Shown: positions 21,748-32,974 of the stretch, piece by piece | Numbering within the stretch: position 1 is the stretch's first letter | How the letters are laid out: every line of letters starts with the position of its first letter | Assembly: GCA_003255025.1 (NCBI GenBank) | Contig: QANY01007297.1 | Location: 358,437 to 422,436 of the forward strand | Length of the DNA stretch: 64,000 nt | Source of the DNA: Datisca glomerata | Lineage: Eukaryota > Streptophyta > Magnoliopsida > Cucurbitales > Datiscaceae | Reading direction: 5' to 3' | Made by a program: the position numbers and the translations under genes | The notes under the pieces: generated by a model | Databases searched by the model: none | Seen by the model: only the letters and a program-made list of their open reading frames with translations | What the model was told of the DNA's origin: nothing

Positions 21748-22560
21748 CTGTGTGACTGGAAGAATTTATCTTTTGTGTGGAACTGTGTACGTTTGATTTG
21801 CATCTCCCACGTTCTTTGGCTACAATACCAGAACGAATTTGAAGTGCAGCATGTAATACATAAATAATGTTTATGACTGATCTCAAAACAAGTGTTGTGG
21901 TCATCAGTTTTTTGTCGATTCTAGTACATTTCTTTTCCTCATTGTACAGAGGAATGCAACAGAACAAGGGATCGATCACTATTCCAAAAACATTTCCAAA
22001 AAGAAATATCTTGTTCCATTTTAGAAGGAAGTTGTCCATTTGGAGTCGCTGAATAAAGGTCTTTAATTTGACATTTAGTTTTGACTTTAGAGTACTTCTA
22101 TGTTGCTTGGAGAAACCCTCTTCGTCAATACGTCGAAAACTGTAAATTTAAAACACTAATTATACCATAAAAATGGGAGTAGAACATGATCAAATTCCAA
22201 TTTTCACCATGACTCAACAAACAGAAAATCGAATTAATTTGCAGCACTCATTCATTCCTAGTGGAGATATATTTCACTCATAAGTTTTGAGCAATCTAAG
22301 TTTAATTAAATGTTTTAAAGGTGATGTCTACATCCATATTACACCTACTCACTGAAGATATGCTAAACTCAATTCACACTATTTGTAGTGAAAGAAGAAA
22401 TAGATAATTATTTTTCAAATTGGCAAAAAAAAAAAAAATACACTAACCTCACAGTTATATGATCAGCAGCCATTGTTTCCCCAGGTGGCGACTTCTCTTC
22501 TAAAACCATGTCGTCTGAATGTTTCACTTCCAAAACAGGACTTTGGCTTTGGCTGCTCAT
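21748..22560 (-). pseudogene. Cyclic-nucleotide-gated channel (CNGC) fragment, exons 1-2, copy A
   Basis: Minus strand. Exon 1 (22560-22448) starts at an ATG, reads MSSQSQSPVLEVKHSDDMVL and on to MAADHITV, and ends at a GT donor. Exon 2 (22139-21748) has an AG acceptor and a GT donor and reads LLKWNKIFLFGN, DPLFCCIPLYNEEKKC and KKLMTTTLVLRSVINIIYVL. This is the first membrane segments of a plant CNGC, a plasma-membrane cation channel subunit. The two exons splice in frame without a stop. About 30 codons found in copy B (the RGRFPRWIW segment) are deleted, and no exon for the pore, S4-S6 or nucleotide-binding domain follows. It is a truncated gene copy. Confidence 0.8.
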
Positions 22561-22726
22561 CTTGCAGTATCAAGGAGAAAAGAGGGAGAGTTAATTCAAT
22601 GATATCTTGCTGATATATAGGAAATTAGCAGTACAAACCCTAATTAGTCTTTTTATATTACTTTTGCCAACCAATGAAAATAATTTTATTCTCCGTGATT
22701 TGTCAACATTTGAGTTCTTAATATTA

Positions 22727-22830
22727 GACTCATCCCACATCGATTGTGGAAAAGACTGATAGTCAGTTTATAAGTATAGGAAAAAACCACATCTTTCAAA
22801 CTAACTTTTAGAGTTGGAAAAGTTCAATAC
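22727..22830 (+). promoter_or_regulatory. Promoter-like segment (CCCACATCG plus TATA)
   Basis: ATCCCACATCG at about 22734-22744 is followed about 25 bases on by TTATAAGTATAGG. The first resembles the upstream element of plant snRNA promoters, but the same pairing is common in LTRs of small plant retroelements, including the following ACTAACTTTTAGAGTTG segment. No snRNA sequence follows, so a retroelement LTR fragment is more likely. Confidence 0.3.
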
Positions 22831-23742
22831 CATACAACATTTTTAAATAATAAAATTATTTACGGTTCGTTCAGTTACTTGTAAAATATAGCATGCAGTA
22901 CTTGTACATTCTGATTATATGCAATCATTCGGTTGCACACTTTTTTGGTTAATTTAATCATCACACTTTTATTCACACACAATTGGTCCCTCGATCCAAA
23001 TCTTTAATATTCATTTCACATGAGAAAGTTTGAGGAAGCTTTCTATTTTTCTAATCTATGTACTACGATTCTCAGAACTTCAATCTGGCGCCAAGTATAT
23101 GTAAATATTGCTTACGTAATTTTAAACTTCATGATGGTAATTACTGTCAATTACCTTAGTCAATTCTTTGCTTAGGCATTTCATTCTTTGTTGCATCTGT
23201 GATTTTGACACAAATATTTTTTGTTCTTAAAAAACAGTTTGAGAATGTTCAATACTTTCTTGACACCTAGACACAATGATAGATAACATTTGAGAGAATA
23301 GAATATCTGTGAGAGGATCTCTCAGAATAGATGGATTGATCGTGTGTTCATTCCACAATCCTACCCAATAAATCACTAGAGAATTTGTTTCCAATAGAAT
23401 ATTATGATTCATATATTAATGGTTACGTCTGAATTCAACAGCACAAACATATATAAAAAAGAGTAAATATTTACCTGCAGAAAATTTTATTTTATTAATA
23501 AATACATATTTTTAATGATGGATAAACAGGTTTATAGAAAACAAATGTTATAGTTAAATAAGCTATAGTGACTAAAAAGTTGCATTTTCAATAGTTCCTA
23601 TCGATTTTCAAAATTATTTAAGTTTTGAACCATTTATCAAATATATCTAAATAAATTCATTGTTATTGAATTCATTGAAACAAATTCCTATGAATCCAAT
23701 CCAATATCATCCCGATGGCTCATTGCTCCATACTACTCTTAA
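22831..23742. other. Upstream flank of CNGC copy A
   Basis: Non-coding. Around 23030-23110 it matches 56.19-56.27 kb (the GTTTGAGGAA..TTCTCAGAACTT segment), so the segmental duplication extends upstream of the CNGC exons here. Confidence 0.5.
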
Positions 23743-24828
23743 TAGGAGTGAAAAAAATTACTGAATTGATCGAACCGAACTGAAAAAACTCGATTCAGTC
23801 GATCAATTTTTTAGACTCTTCGTTTCGGTTCGATTCACCATTTCAATCGAATTAAAATTTTGATTCGGTTTGAAAATTACTGACTTTCTGAACCGAACTG
23901 AAACTTATATAACAAAACTACTTTATTTTGTACCCCTTGTAATTCTCATATAACCTTCTCGATACGCCCCCGTTTCACTCCCTACTCCTAATATATAACC
24001 TGAAAAATGGGACTAGGGTTGATTTCTCTCAAATCGTGCGGCCTCCCCTCTCCCCCATTCCTTTCCTCCTTCCTTCTCCTCCATTCCTTCTTCGCTTCTG
24101 CCTTCTCCTTTATCCTTCTTCCCTTCTTGGCTAAAGAACCAGAGGTATTTTGCGGCAATTATTGTCCTCGTTGTCTATCCTTTAATAGGTGAGGGTTTCT
24201 ATTTTCATACATCGTGTACATCTTGGAGGACGGAGACTACCTAAAAGTTCCGTTTTCAAAATAAATGCTAGGAATCAGTTCTTGGGTAAATTGTTGGTTA
24301 TATGTTCTCTACTGCGGCATTGATGGTAAGAATCTCATAGCAAGTTCTTTTTCCTGTTTGATGTTCTTGAGATTGAGACGCTCGTTTTTCGCCTTTCCCT
24401 GCATAAAAACAGGAAAACCAAGTGATGGCAGTGAAGGAAAAAGGAATTGCTGCAGAATATCTCTCCTTTTTCCTTCTTCCCTCGGTGTGCCTCCTGGAGC
24501 TTTAATCTGAAATTTTGGCAAAGAGTAGAAAACCAACAACAAAAAGTTGTTCTAGACCCCACTAATATCATTTTGCTATAAAGTAAAATTGAGAGGCACA
24601 TTATTGAAGATGCTGTTGAAATCCATAAACCATGTAAGGATGAAAATCTACTAAATATAAGCTGTACAAGAATCTTTAGCCGAACCGGTGAATCGAATAG
24701 TCACTTTGGTTTGGTTTATGAGACTTATAGTTAGATTCAATTTAATATAAGACTGAATCATAAGTTTTAGTTTAGTTTGATTTTATCTAAATAATCGACC
24801 AGATCAAACCGAATTGATTACGTCTCGA
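23743..24828. mobile_element. Non-autonomous hAT-like element with 8-bp target duplication
   Basis: The element is flanked by perfect copies of ACTCTTAA (23735-23742 and 24829-24836), the 8-bp target duplication expected of hAT transposons. The ends are TAGGAGTGA and, on the minus strand, TTCGAGACG, only partly alike. Both subterminal regions carry CCGAACCGAAC-like repeats, as in many plant hAT elements. It encodes no transposase. Its centre (24.0-24.6 kb) is less AT-rich and pyrimidine-rich, unlike the ends, and may be captured sequence. Confidence 0.65.
24000..24620 (+). other. Unusual interior of the hAT-like element, possible captured gene fragment
   Basis: A CT-rich leader-like stretch (about 24010-24130) is followed by sequence of gene-like composition. 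One short frame near 24213-24250 reads IVYILEDGDYLKVP. I recognise no protein family. It differs in composition from the AT-rich ends of the element. Confidence 0.3.
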
Positions 24829-24836
24829 ACTCTTAA

Positions 24837-25560
24837 AATAAAAACTATGCTTAAAATGATAATCCCTAGAGTAATTACTAATAATCTAATTGTTGAATAA
24901 AGCAAGTTGGACATTGTTTAATATTTTATTTTGTTCTTCGTTTCCTTATCTTCGGATTAAATAAATGATGATTCTTTTCCGGTAAAAAACTAAGATATTT
25001 GGTTTTATTTTCAATCGTGCGTACACAAGATTTAATCAACAATTAGCAAATTGGCCTTGTTGATCCTCAATTGGGTTTTCTTAATCATTTGTTTCTTTTT
25101 TCCCCCTTAAGTTTGTTGGCTAATTACTGCATACTTATCGTTCTGATCCTTTGTTCTTTGCGTCCTTCCAGTTTGGCAAGGGAAGACTTTATCATTAGTA
25201 TATCCAATTCACTACCCTCTCGATCAAGTTTTCAAACTACATTATCCCGTTTTCAGGTTTTAAATTGGCAGAGAAGCCGACGGTTCCTTTCACCATGAAC
25301 AAGTTGATGATCTGACTTGATGAGTATATTATATTTCCATTAGTTTTGGTAATATTTGTGCACACTCAGTTTCATCGGGTCCCATCGACCCAAACTTGTC
25401 AAGAGCTGGATCCTCTTAGAAAGTTAAAACAAGGGGGCTTCATCACTAACAGCTTTATTTAAGATTAAAAAAATGACAAATGATTTCTCAGTTCATAAAA
25501 AAAAGCACCACTCACAATAATAACCCCCTCCCAAACTTCACCCCTCTATCAAACGGGACA
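24837..25560. other. Duplicated CNGC flank, then unassigned sequence
   Basis: From about 24960 to 25075 the sequence matches 56.56-56.68 kb (AATCGTGC..AGCAAATTGGCCTTGTTGA), marking the far end of the segmental duplication. After 25075 the copies diverge. An open frame at 25071-25298 is hydrophobic at its start and matches nothing I recognise. Confidence 0.45.
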
Positions 25561-25752
25561 GCCCGATACGGCACGGAATATCCAGGCACATTTGAAGATC
25601 GTCGGGCCAACCTAACACACGGAATATCCAGGCACATTTGAAGATCGTCGGGCCAACCTAACACGTGTAGCATTTCTTACAGACCATTTTAGCACGCGGG
25701 CCTTAAGTGTACCGTACTTTAAGTATGTCGTGTCTTAGTGTGCCGGCCCCTA
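25540..25752. mobile_element. hAT-like GGCCCG-rich terminal fragment
   Basis: This block is rich in CGGGCC, GCCCGA and GTGCCGGCCC motifs, like the block at 32.98-33.19 kb. Such motifs form the subterminal regions of a large plant hAT group. It begins near CCCCTCTATCAAACGGG, which partly resembles the TAGAGGTGTCAACG end at 34.3 kb. It may be the far end of the hAT element whose transposase relic lies at 31.2-32.5 kb. Confidence 0.4.
25572..25663. repeat. 46-bp perfect tandem duplication
   Basis: Two copies of a 46-base unit beginning CACGGAATATCCAGG (25572-25617 and 25618-25663) appear identical. A perfect copy in otherwise decayed transposon DNA points to a recent slippage event. Confidence 0.9.
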
Positions 25753-26037
25753 CACTACAAGAAAATAAAGGTATGCCGGCGGTTCTATGGCAACGGTTGT
25801 TGCAACCGCCGGTGAAAAAAATGGTTGAAAACATTTGTGGCGGCTTTTTAAAACCCGCCGCTAAAAGTTGATCTTTGGCAACAGTTACAGGATAGCTTCC
25901 ACAAAAGGTCCTATTATATGGCCTATTGTTGCGGTTTGCTCACTCATTATTGGCGGTTTTGAAACCGCTGCGCGTGGTAAAGTTTTTTTAAATCCCTAAC
26001 TCCCTTGAAACCCTCGAAGCTGTGAGTTCTTTTCCTC
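25753..26037 (+). mobile_element. CACTA transposon left end
   Basis: CACTACAAGAAAA at 25753-25765 is the canonical terminal repeat of plant CACTA elements. It is followed by subterminal motifs GCGGTTT(T)..AAAACC(C)GCCGC and GCAACGG. The segment ends where the gypsy LTR begins at 26038. No matching right end was found, so the rest was lost or displaced. Confidence 0.75.
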
Positions 26038-26228
26038 TGATAAGTGTATTTCACACTCATATTTTAGATAATCTTAACATTAATTTTATTGGTTCTTTGA
26101 GTTTTATTATTTGATTTATGTTTGTTTTACTTTTATTTTATTGGTAAGATATTCTAGTGCATTAGAATTGATTTAATAATATTTGGAAAGATTTAGAAGG
26201 CAAAAATGAGAGAAAAGAGCGGACTTTA
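26038..26228 (+). repeat. 5' LTR fragment of the gypsy element
   Basis: It begins TGATAAGTGTATTTCACACTC and matches the start of the LTR at 13737. It stops matching after GAGAAAAGAGCGGAC at about 26224, so more than 1 kb of LTR is missing. Confidence 0.8.
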
Positions 26229-26891
26229 AAACACCCCGCTCCCCCACCTCTATCTTATCTCCTAAAATCTTTCCATTCTCCTACCTCATCTCTACAACTC
26301 TTAACCAATCCCCCAAATCTAAACTTCAAATTTTCCTTTTCAAAATTCAAAAGCCTACACTTTATACATTTTATCTCTTTCAGTAGATGTCATCCCTTTT
26401 ACCTCCTCACATATATTCTCCCCAAATCTCTTCAGTCTTGAACCCTAGATCTTTTGGCCAGAATTTTTTCACCGAAAATGCGCCGGTGATGGAAGTTGGA
26501 GCTTTGTGTAGAAGCATTGGAGCATCAACAAAGATTGTTTCTTCTCCACCAAGGGTTTATATTCTCTTCTTAAAAATTAAGTTTCTAACTTTTGAGATTT
26601 GATTTTTGAGTTGAGTATTTGGAGATTGTTGGTGGTTGGGCTAGTTATTATATATTTTAAATTGTTGCTTGTGGAGATCCTTTGATTTGGGTTGTATATT
26701 GAGGACAAATCTAGGCACTTTCTTCACAAGCTTTTGGAGCGCTCATTAAGTGTTTGATAAAATTTCCTAATGAAGTGTTAGTGAATTTGTTGTTGATTTG
26801 AGTGGTGATTGTGCCTCTAAGTGGGTTAGAGCATAAGTATAGGGTTAGATTTTGTTGTTTGTGTTCAATTTCATGGTATTTCATTATCTCC

Positions 26892-27841
26892 ATGGCGCCT
26901 AAAAATTTTCAACCGGGTACCACCAAGAAATAAAAAAGAGCAGAACTGTCCACACCCGCTTATAATCCAAATTTCTTTAAGAGCCCGGTGGTTTATGAGC
27001 GGTACAAGAAAATTATTCTCAATAAGCACATTATTGTAGAGAGGGGTTTGATGTGGAATCTACACACTTTCCCATTATTAACGACATAATGAGGCGGGTT
27101 GGTTAAGATTTTATCATGCACATGAGGTGGTGTAGTTCCTTTGGTTTAGGAATTTTATGCTCACGCATTCTTTCACAAAAAGAGAGTGGTTTCTGTAAGG
27201 ACAAAGTGGGTGTCATTTTCTGCTAAAATAATCAATAAATACCACTCTCTCCCCGACATTGAGCATGACGCATATTCTAGTTTTGTACAAGGGGATGTCG
27301 ACTTGGATGTAGTGATCAACACGTTATGTGTGCCTGGGACATAGTGGATGATGATGGTTAGCGGGGAACCTAACCACATCAAAGCAAATGCTCTGGATAA
27401 GAACGCCAAGATTTGGCATCACTTTGTCGCTCCCTGATTGATGCTAGTGTCGCACACAAGCAAGGCAATAAGGATCGAACCATCCTAATCTATGCGATAA
27501 CGACAAGCATGTCCATTGGTGTAGGACAGATCATCTCCAACTCCATCTTGGATTGTACCTCTTTTGAAAATGGTGGACTTTATGTACTGAGCTTAATCAT
27601 TAGGTTGTGCAGAAATGTTTCTGTCACATGGAAACCTTATAAAGAATTAATACATCCTATGAAGACCATTAGCACCATGACTATTTACGAGTACAAGGAT
27701 CCAACTGACGAACCGAATCCTGGAGTCGGTCCTTCCCACCGACAACACCAAAGTGCCACCAATCGTCCATCATCCTCTAGTGGAGCCAACTTAATAGACA
27801 CCAGACCAGCTGACTATTGGAATGAACTATGTGACGTTTAG
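26892..27841 (+). pseudogene. Athila-type 'putative plant transposon protein' reading frame, frameshifted
   Basis: An ATG at 26892 begins MAPKNFQPGTTKK, then a TAA. The same frame continues with YNPNFFKSPVVYERYKKIIL and IIVERGL, a pattern of the plant transposon protein domain found in Athila-like elements. After a frame change the frame at 27413-27841 gives KDRTILIYAITTSMSIGVG, QIISNSILDC and GGLYVLSLIIRLCRNVSV, the second half of that domain, then a Pro/Ser/His-rich tail. The function of this protein in the element is unknown. This copy has at least one stop and two frameshifts. Confidence 0.7.
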
Positions 27842-27887
27842 CAAGAGATACAACAAATGCACATTTACAATGTCGAATGCCATACTG

Positions 27888-28345
27888 CTTAAAACTATGA
27901 GTAAAAAAGGGTACTAGGGAAAACTTCTTATAAGGTTAAGAAATTTTCATGGGTGATAAAAATATGGCTATTTAGGCTCAACAGGTATGACTAGAAAATA
28001 AGTATGAACATGTTAGCTTGAAAAATTCAAACGGTTCAAAGATGGCCTAAACAATGTCCTTAATATAGTATAGCCTAAAATTTCACCGCGAGCAATAATC
28101 AAACTGGCTCTAGAGTTATTAGGAGATTGTAATGATTCCTTAAATCACATTAACCTTCTCTAAGCAAAAAAGATAATCAAACTCTGAATGCTAGGTGCTC
28201 AATATGTTAGGACCCTATAGTGAAATGTAAATCGACATATATTTCAAACACACAAGATACCAAAATTCATCATTTTTTTTCAAAGTTATCAATATTTCAA
28301 AACCAATCTCATCATAGGTGTTAGTGTTGTCTACTACAGATCATC
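27888..28345 (-). repeat. Left arm of a large inverted repeat (gypsy 3' region)
   Basis: The reverse complement of 27890-28303 aligns with 28682-29094 (shared landmarks include AAGAAGTTT.CCCTA, GACCGTTTGA, CCTAACATATTG). Beyond 28303 this arm also matches the 12.45 kb relic, which the right arm does not, so the arm likely came from a sibling element. Confidence 0.85.
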
Positions 28346-28681
28346 AAATGAGGAGTTAGTGCGTACTGAATTTTGGAAGTACAATATACCCACTTCCACA
28401 AGCATCGGTTTTCCCACCTTTACGACTATATGGAGACAAGATGAACAACGATGAAAATAATGATGAGGAAAACTGATCTGCATTCAGGGAAGTCCTCTTT
28501 ACTTTCTTATTTTACATTTTTTCATTGAGTACAATGTAAATTTTAGTTTTGGGGGTAGTGGTTTTTAATATCGATGTTTTCTTTTATTTATTTGCTTTAT
28601 AGTCTCATTTATTGATTTTCTTTGTAGTCTTTTTTATTAAAAATTAAAAAAATAAAAAAAATTAACGATCTGTAGTGGCAA

Positions 28682-29094
28682 AAAAAATATTGATTACTTT
28701 GAAAAAAAATGATTAATTTTGTATATCTTGTGTGTTTGAAATATATGCTGATTTATGTTTCACTAGAGAGTCCTAACATATTGTGCACCTAGGTTTGAGC
28801 ATTTGATTATCTTTTTGCTTAGAGAAGGTTAATGTGACCTAAGGAATCATTATGATATCCTAAAAACTCTAGAATAAGTTTGATTATTGCTCGAGGTGAA
28901 ACTTTAGGCTACACTATACTTATGACATGATTTAGGTCATCTTTGGACCGTTTGAGTTTTTCAAGCCAACTTGTGCATAATTATTTCCTAGTCATACCTG
29001 TTGAGCCTAAATAGCCATATTTTTTTTATCACCCATGACAATTTCTTAACATTATAAGAAGTTTCCCTACTACCCTTTTTTACTCATAGCTTTT
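28682..29094 (+). repeat. Right arm of the inverted repeat
   Basis: This arm lies in the element's normal orientation. It is separated from the left arm by a spacer of about 380 bases that contains the end of the element's reading frame (GGAGACAAGATG, TTTTGGGGGTAG). A transcript through both arms could fold into a hairpin of about 410 base pairs. Confidence 0.85.
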
Positions 29095-29908
29095 GGATAT
29101 TTTAGAAAAATACTTGGACCTATGACAATCAGGGTTAATTAGAGGGGTTTGATTGATTTATTCAAAAAAATTATGAGTAAGTTTTATTCCGTATCCTCTT
29201 GAACTTAAGTAATTAAGCTCCAAGGTGTGTTTCAACACCTAATACCTAAGACCAACTGTTTGGGAGCTATTAGCTGAAAGTTCATTAAGGAAAAGAGAAG
29301 CTTAAGGAAATCAAATTAAAAAAAAAAAAGAATGGTTGAGTATGGTTGATCATTCAAGATGCGTGAAGTGACAAGTTTGGGGGTAATGGCAAGAGAAGTT
29401 GGGTTAAGCTCGTTGATTCCTAGAATACATGTGTGACTATGGGTAAAGATTGAGCCGAAATAATATCATTTATCCTATCCTTCACCCTAGCCATACATCA
29501 TAAGCCTCTGAAAGTCCTATTGATCCTAAGTGTTGTGATTTGTCTACTTTAGTGGATAGTGAAATGAAAAATTGGTCTATGGAATTCTAGTCTAGTAATA
29601 TATTATTAGATCCACTTTTATAAGACTTGGTTGCATAAGCTCATTTAAGACTAAGAAGTTAGGCGACTTAAGGTGACACACACCCACTCAGGATTTTTCA
29701 AGTTGTAATGTAAGTTAGTATTTGTTTTGAAATTTTACATGTTCACAATTCAGAATTTTTTCTCGAGTTATCACTATTTTGAAATCTCTGAGAAATGTTC
29801 AGTTAGTCAAAACATTTCATCATTTGTTCCGTACTTTTTCAGAATTAGTGTTTAATGTTTTCTTTTTTTAATTGTTTATGTTTTGTTTTGCTTCAGGATT
29901 AGCAAAAA
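29095..29908 (+). mobile_element. Gypsy element 3' untranslated region
   Basis: It matches 12.9-13.7 kb. The polypurine tract and first about 45 bases of the LTR are deleted: GCAAAAAGTTTAA runs straight into LTR-internal sequence. Confidence 0.7.
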
Positions 29909-31174
29909 GTTTAATTTATTGGTTTTTTGAGTTTTACCATTTGATTTATGTTTGTTTTACTTTTATTTTATAAGTAAGATATTCTAGTGCATTTGGATCG
30001 ATTTGAAAAGATTTGGAAGACAAAAATATAGATAAATCGAGAAAAGAGCGGACTTGGATTGAAGACGCTGGCTTCCCTATGTCACCATGCTGGCAGGCAA
30101 TAGACCATCTCCGTGGCGCTGCCTTCCCAGCGCCGCGATGCTAGCTTCCCAACCTCGCTATGTTGTCTTTCAGCGCCGCGACACTAGCACGATAATAATT
30201 TTAATTTCTGATTATTAATCCAATTTTATCATTATCAAACAATAGTGTATAAATACAATATTTGAATGTTTTTAGAGGATTTTTTTTAATGGGAGAAGCA
30301 GAGGAGAAAGCCCTTGGAGAGGAGAACAAGAAGATCGAACCCAGAAACAGATCTCAACTTTAATTTCATCCTCAAAATCTAATTTTTCTTCTCTCTTTTC
30401 TCTATGTTCATGAATATTAGCAGGATGTTTTCTTATTTTAGTATGTTCTAAATTTTCTTATCTAAGGCTACGACGTAGCCAAACAATGATTGTTCATAAA
30501 TTTTGATTTTCAATTCAATCGATGTTTATTCAGTATTATTGAGTGTTATAATACATTCTTAATGCGTGTGATCGTCTAGCCAACTATTGCATGATTTTGG
30601 ATTTGATTCTGTGACTGAGAAGTGATGATTAAATTTTTCCTTTGTTTATAACACGACTAGAATTTCATAAGTTAGAGATAATTATGGATTTAGTATTAGT
30701 AATTATAATTTATTATGCTTAATGAGTTTCAATTTATTTAATCTTGATAGAGTTGTGGAATTAGCATTTTTGATTCATTGTTATCGATACTTGAGAAAGA
30801 TTGATAATTATATTAGAGAATTTACTGCCAATAATTTGATAAACATTGATTGATTGAGATTTAGAATTTAGAGCATGTTTGGTTTGGTGAAATCGAAAAC
30901 CCTACTATTTTTAACTATTCAAATTTAAATTATTTCTCCTTATCAAGTATTAATCTTTTTAGTTCAATTCTTCATAATAAAAAATCTTAACTTTCCGTCA
31001 TTCTCAATTAGAATTAAGGTATAATTAATTTCAATAAGAAAAAAAATCCATTCTTCATATTTTGATTCCTATAAACTAAATATCAATCAATCATGTAGAC
31101 GATACTTTATTTTCATAGATATTTTATTATTTGATGACGGTAGTGTACACTTGCACTTTAAAAAATTCGTAATA
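29909..31174 (+). repeat. 3' LTR of the gypsy element (5' truncated)
   Basis: The segment is collinear with the LTR at 13.8-15.4 kb but has a single copy of the promoter unit (GTATAAATAC at about 30246). It ends at AAAATTCGTAATA, like its relative. GC-rich copies of GCGCCGCGA..CTAGC at 30.1-30.2 kb are a shared LTR feature. Confidence 0.75.
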
Positions 31175-31259
31175 TCCCCCGAAACCCTCTCCCTGTCACT
31201 TAGATAATCTACGTCTCTTTCTTTTGCAAGATCTCTTGCTTCTTTCTCCTTTACCTATC

Positions 31260-32446
31260 CGAAGATCGAAGACTCGTCTAGTTTAGAATCTAGATATGCA
31301 CGAATTACATCTCAATATGGTTGTGCATTGTGCAACTTGAGGTAAGTTGATTTCCATCTAGTATCTACATCATGTGCAAGCTATCTAGCTTCAGGTCAAA
31401 ATACTTTACATGTTCTTAAGTATTCTTGTTGTCTAGTGTTAGATGAAGTAATAAACATAATTGTATCCTTAATTGATTTTAAATGCGTATGTATCTCTTA
31501 CATGCCATCTTTAACAATGAAATTTAAAATATGACATACACATCTCATATGAAATAAAATACCAACAATAGTAGGAAGCAAACTATATTTAAATATATTA
31601 ATAGCGCTATCATTAACACTTACATCGAGTGTTATACTATAAATTCTAGAAGCAATATTATAATCGTTTAAAATATTCATCATAGCATGAAAAATAGCGG
31701 AACCTTTATGAGGATACTCACATACATGAAAACCAATGATACATTTTTTTAGCATATTATCAATATAGTGAGCAGTAATTCAAATATAACGAGAGCTATT
31801 ACGTCCATTCCATAAATCAGATGTAATAGACAAATTCATGTTAGGTTGGGAAGTAAAAAATGAAACAAGTTCATTCTTAATTACGTTATAAACATCTATA
31901 ATATCACTACGAATAATATTTCTAGAAACACGAATAAAAGAAAGGTCAATATATTCTTTAACAAACTCTTCAAATATGGGATCATCACCAAAATCTAAAG
32001 GTTGTTCGGCACGAGTGATATATTTAGCCAATCCCAATCTCATCCAAGCTTGAGAATATACAAAGATATCGGTATTTGTGGCATATAATTGAGCTTGTTT
32101 AGGATAATTATGATCATTAGATTCTTTTTTAGAAGTAGTAGCATGTAAAGCCTCACATTTGTCAATATGTCTAAGCATTGTACTATTCCCCCACCTGGTT
32201 GCAGGTAAATAAATTACTTCAAAAAATTTGCACTTGGCCTTCTGCATGGGCTTACCATTCCCAATTAAGTTTTCTAAGGTAAAATAATCCCATGCTCTAG
32301 ATGTTTTGTCATGTTTTCTCTTCTTTGATGTCGCGGTGGTGGAAATACTACCTACGGTATTGGTGGTGTTTTGGCATTGTGGATCATCTGCTCGAAGCTC
32401 ATCAATATCATCTTCACCATATCCTAGGTTCTCAAGGTCAAGATCC
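31260..32446 (-). pseudogene. hAT transposase (BED zinc-finger type) relic
   Basis: Minus strand. After an acidic/Ser-rich start, a degenerate BED finger (GNSTMLRHIDKC, with the second CX2C cysteine replaced by Phe) lies near 32.16-32.25 kb. It is followed by the transposase core: SITSDLWNGRNSSRYI, a stop, then IGFHVCEYPHKGSAI, LDVSVNDSAINI, FHMRCVCHILNFIVKDG, a stop, and VDTRW. These are landmarks of the plant Ac-type/RICESLEEPER-like hAT transposase, which cuts and pastes the element. The frame is open for nearly 700 bases before the first stop, so decay is moderate. The C-terminal dimerisation domain is missing, cut off near the gypsy LTR. Confidence 0.8.
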
Positions 32447-32974
32447 TAGGGTCCATTCTAAGGTATAATTAAATATGTTAAATATGTAAATTAAAATATA
32501 AAAATTACAAGGTACCACAAAAATTCGATGTAGGCTTGTAGCATGTGCATCCTAATAAAATTATCATGCTCACACGTACACAAATACCTAGAAAAAATTA
32601 ACGATAATATTATTATTTGATTAGATAAGGTGAACTATATATACATATAAATAAATAAATCAAATATAGAAATAAATAATTAAATTTAAATTGAAAAGAA
32701 TTAACTTAGAATTTAGAAATATAGAGACTCGGAGTGCTTGTAGAGAAAAGAAAAAAATTAATTGGGACTTTAGAAACTTGTAGGAAGAATGAGAGCTTGA
32801 ATAATTGGTAGATGATAGAGATTGGAAAGTAGATATAGATGATTGAGAAATGAACATGAGAAGTGTTTGATAATTGAATGACTAGAAGTATTTATAGTTG
32901 TAGGAGGGGAAGAAAACAAATAAAATTCATAAAATAAATGAAACAAAAAATTGGAAAAAAAATTTAAGCAATGG
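32447..32974. other. 5' flank of the hAT transposase relic
   Basis: AT-rich, no gene. It probably contains the promoter/leader of the transposase on the minus strand. Short Ser/Leu-rich frames here are not supported. Confidence 0.4.

Larger units (their letters stand above)
26038..31174 (+). mobile_element. Ty3/gypsy Athila/Tat-like element, rearranged
   Basis: The order is a truncated 5' LTR, an internal region with an Athila-type reading frame, an inverted duplication of the 3' untranslated region, and a 3' LTR. It shares its 3' half with the relic at 12.2-15.4 kb. Protease, reverse transcriptase, RNase H and integrase are absent, so it is non-autonomous or deleted. No target duplication is visible. 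It sits between a CACTA end on the left and the hAT transposase relic on the right. Confidence 0.75.

Noticed and set aside
22727..22760. snRNA-type promoter (upstream element plus TATA)
   Set aside because: No snRNA body or terminator follows, and the same pairing is usual in small plant LTRs. Kept only as a low-confidence promoter-like segment.
24007..24192. Possible secreted or membrane peptide (hydrophobic 61-codon frame)
   Set aside because: It comes from a CT-rich leader-like tract. The Phe/Leu/Ser/Pro composition follows from base composition alone.
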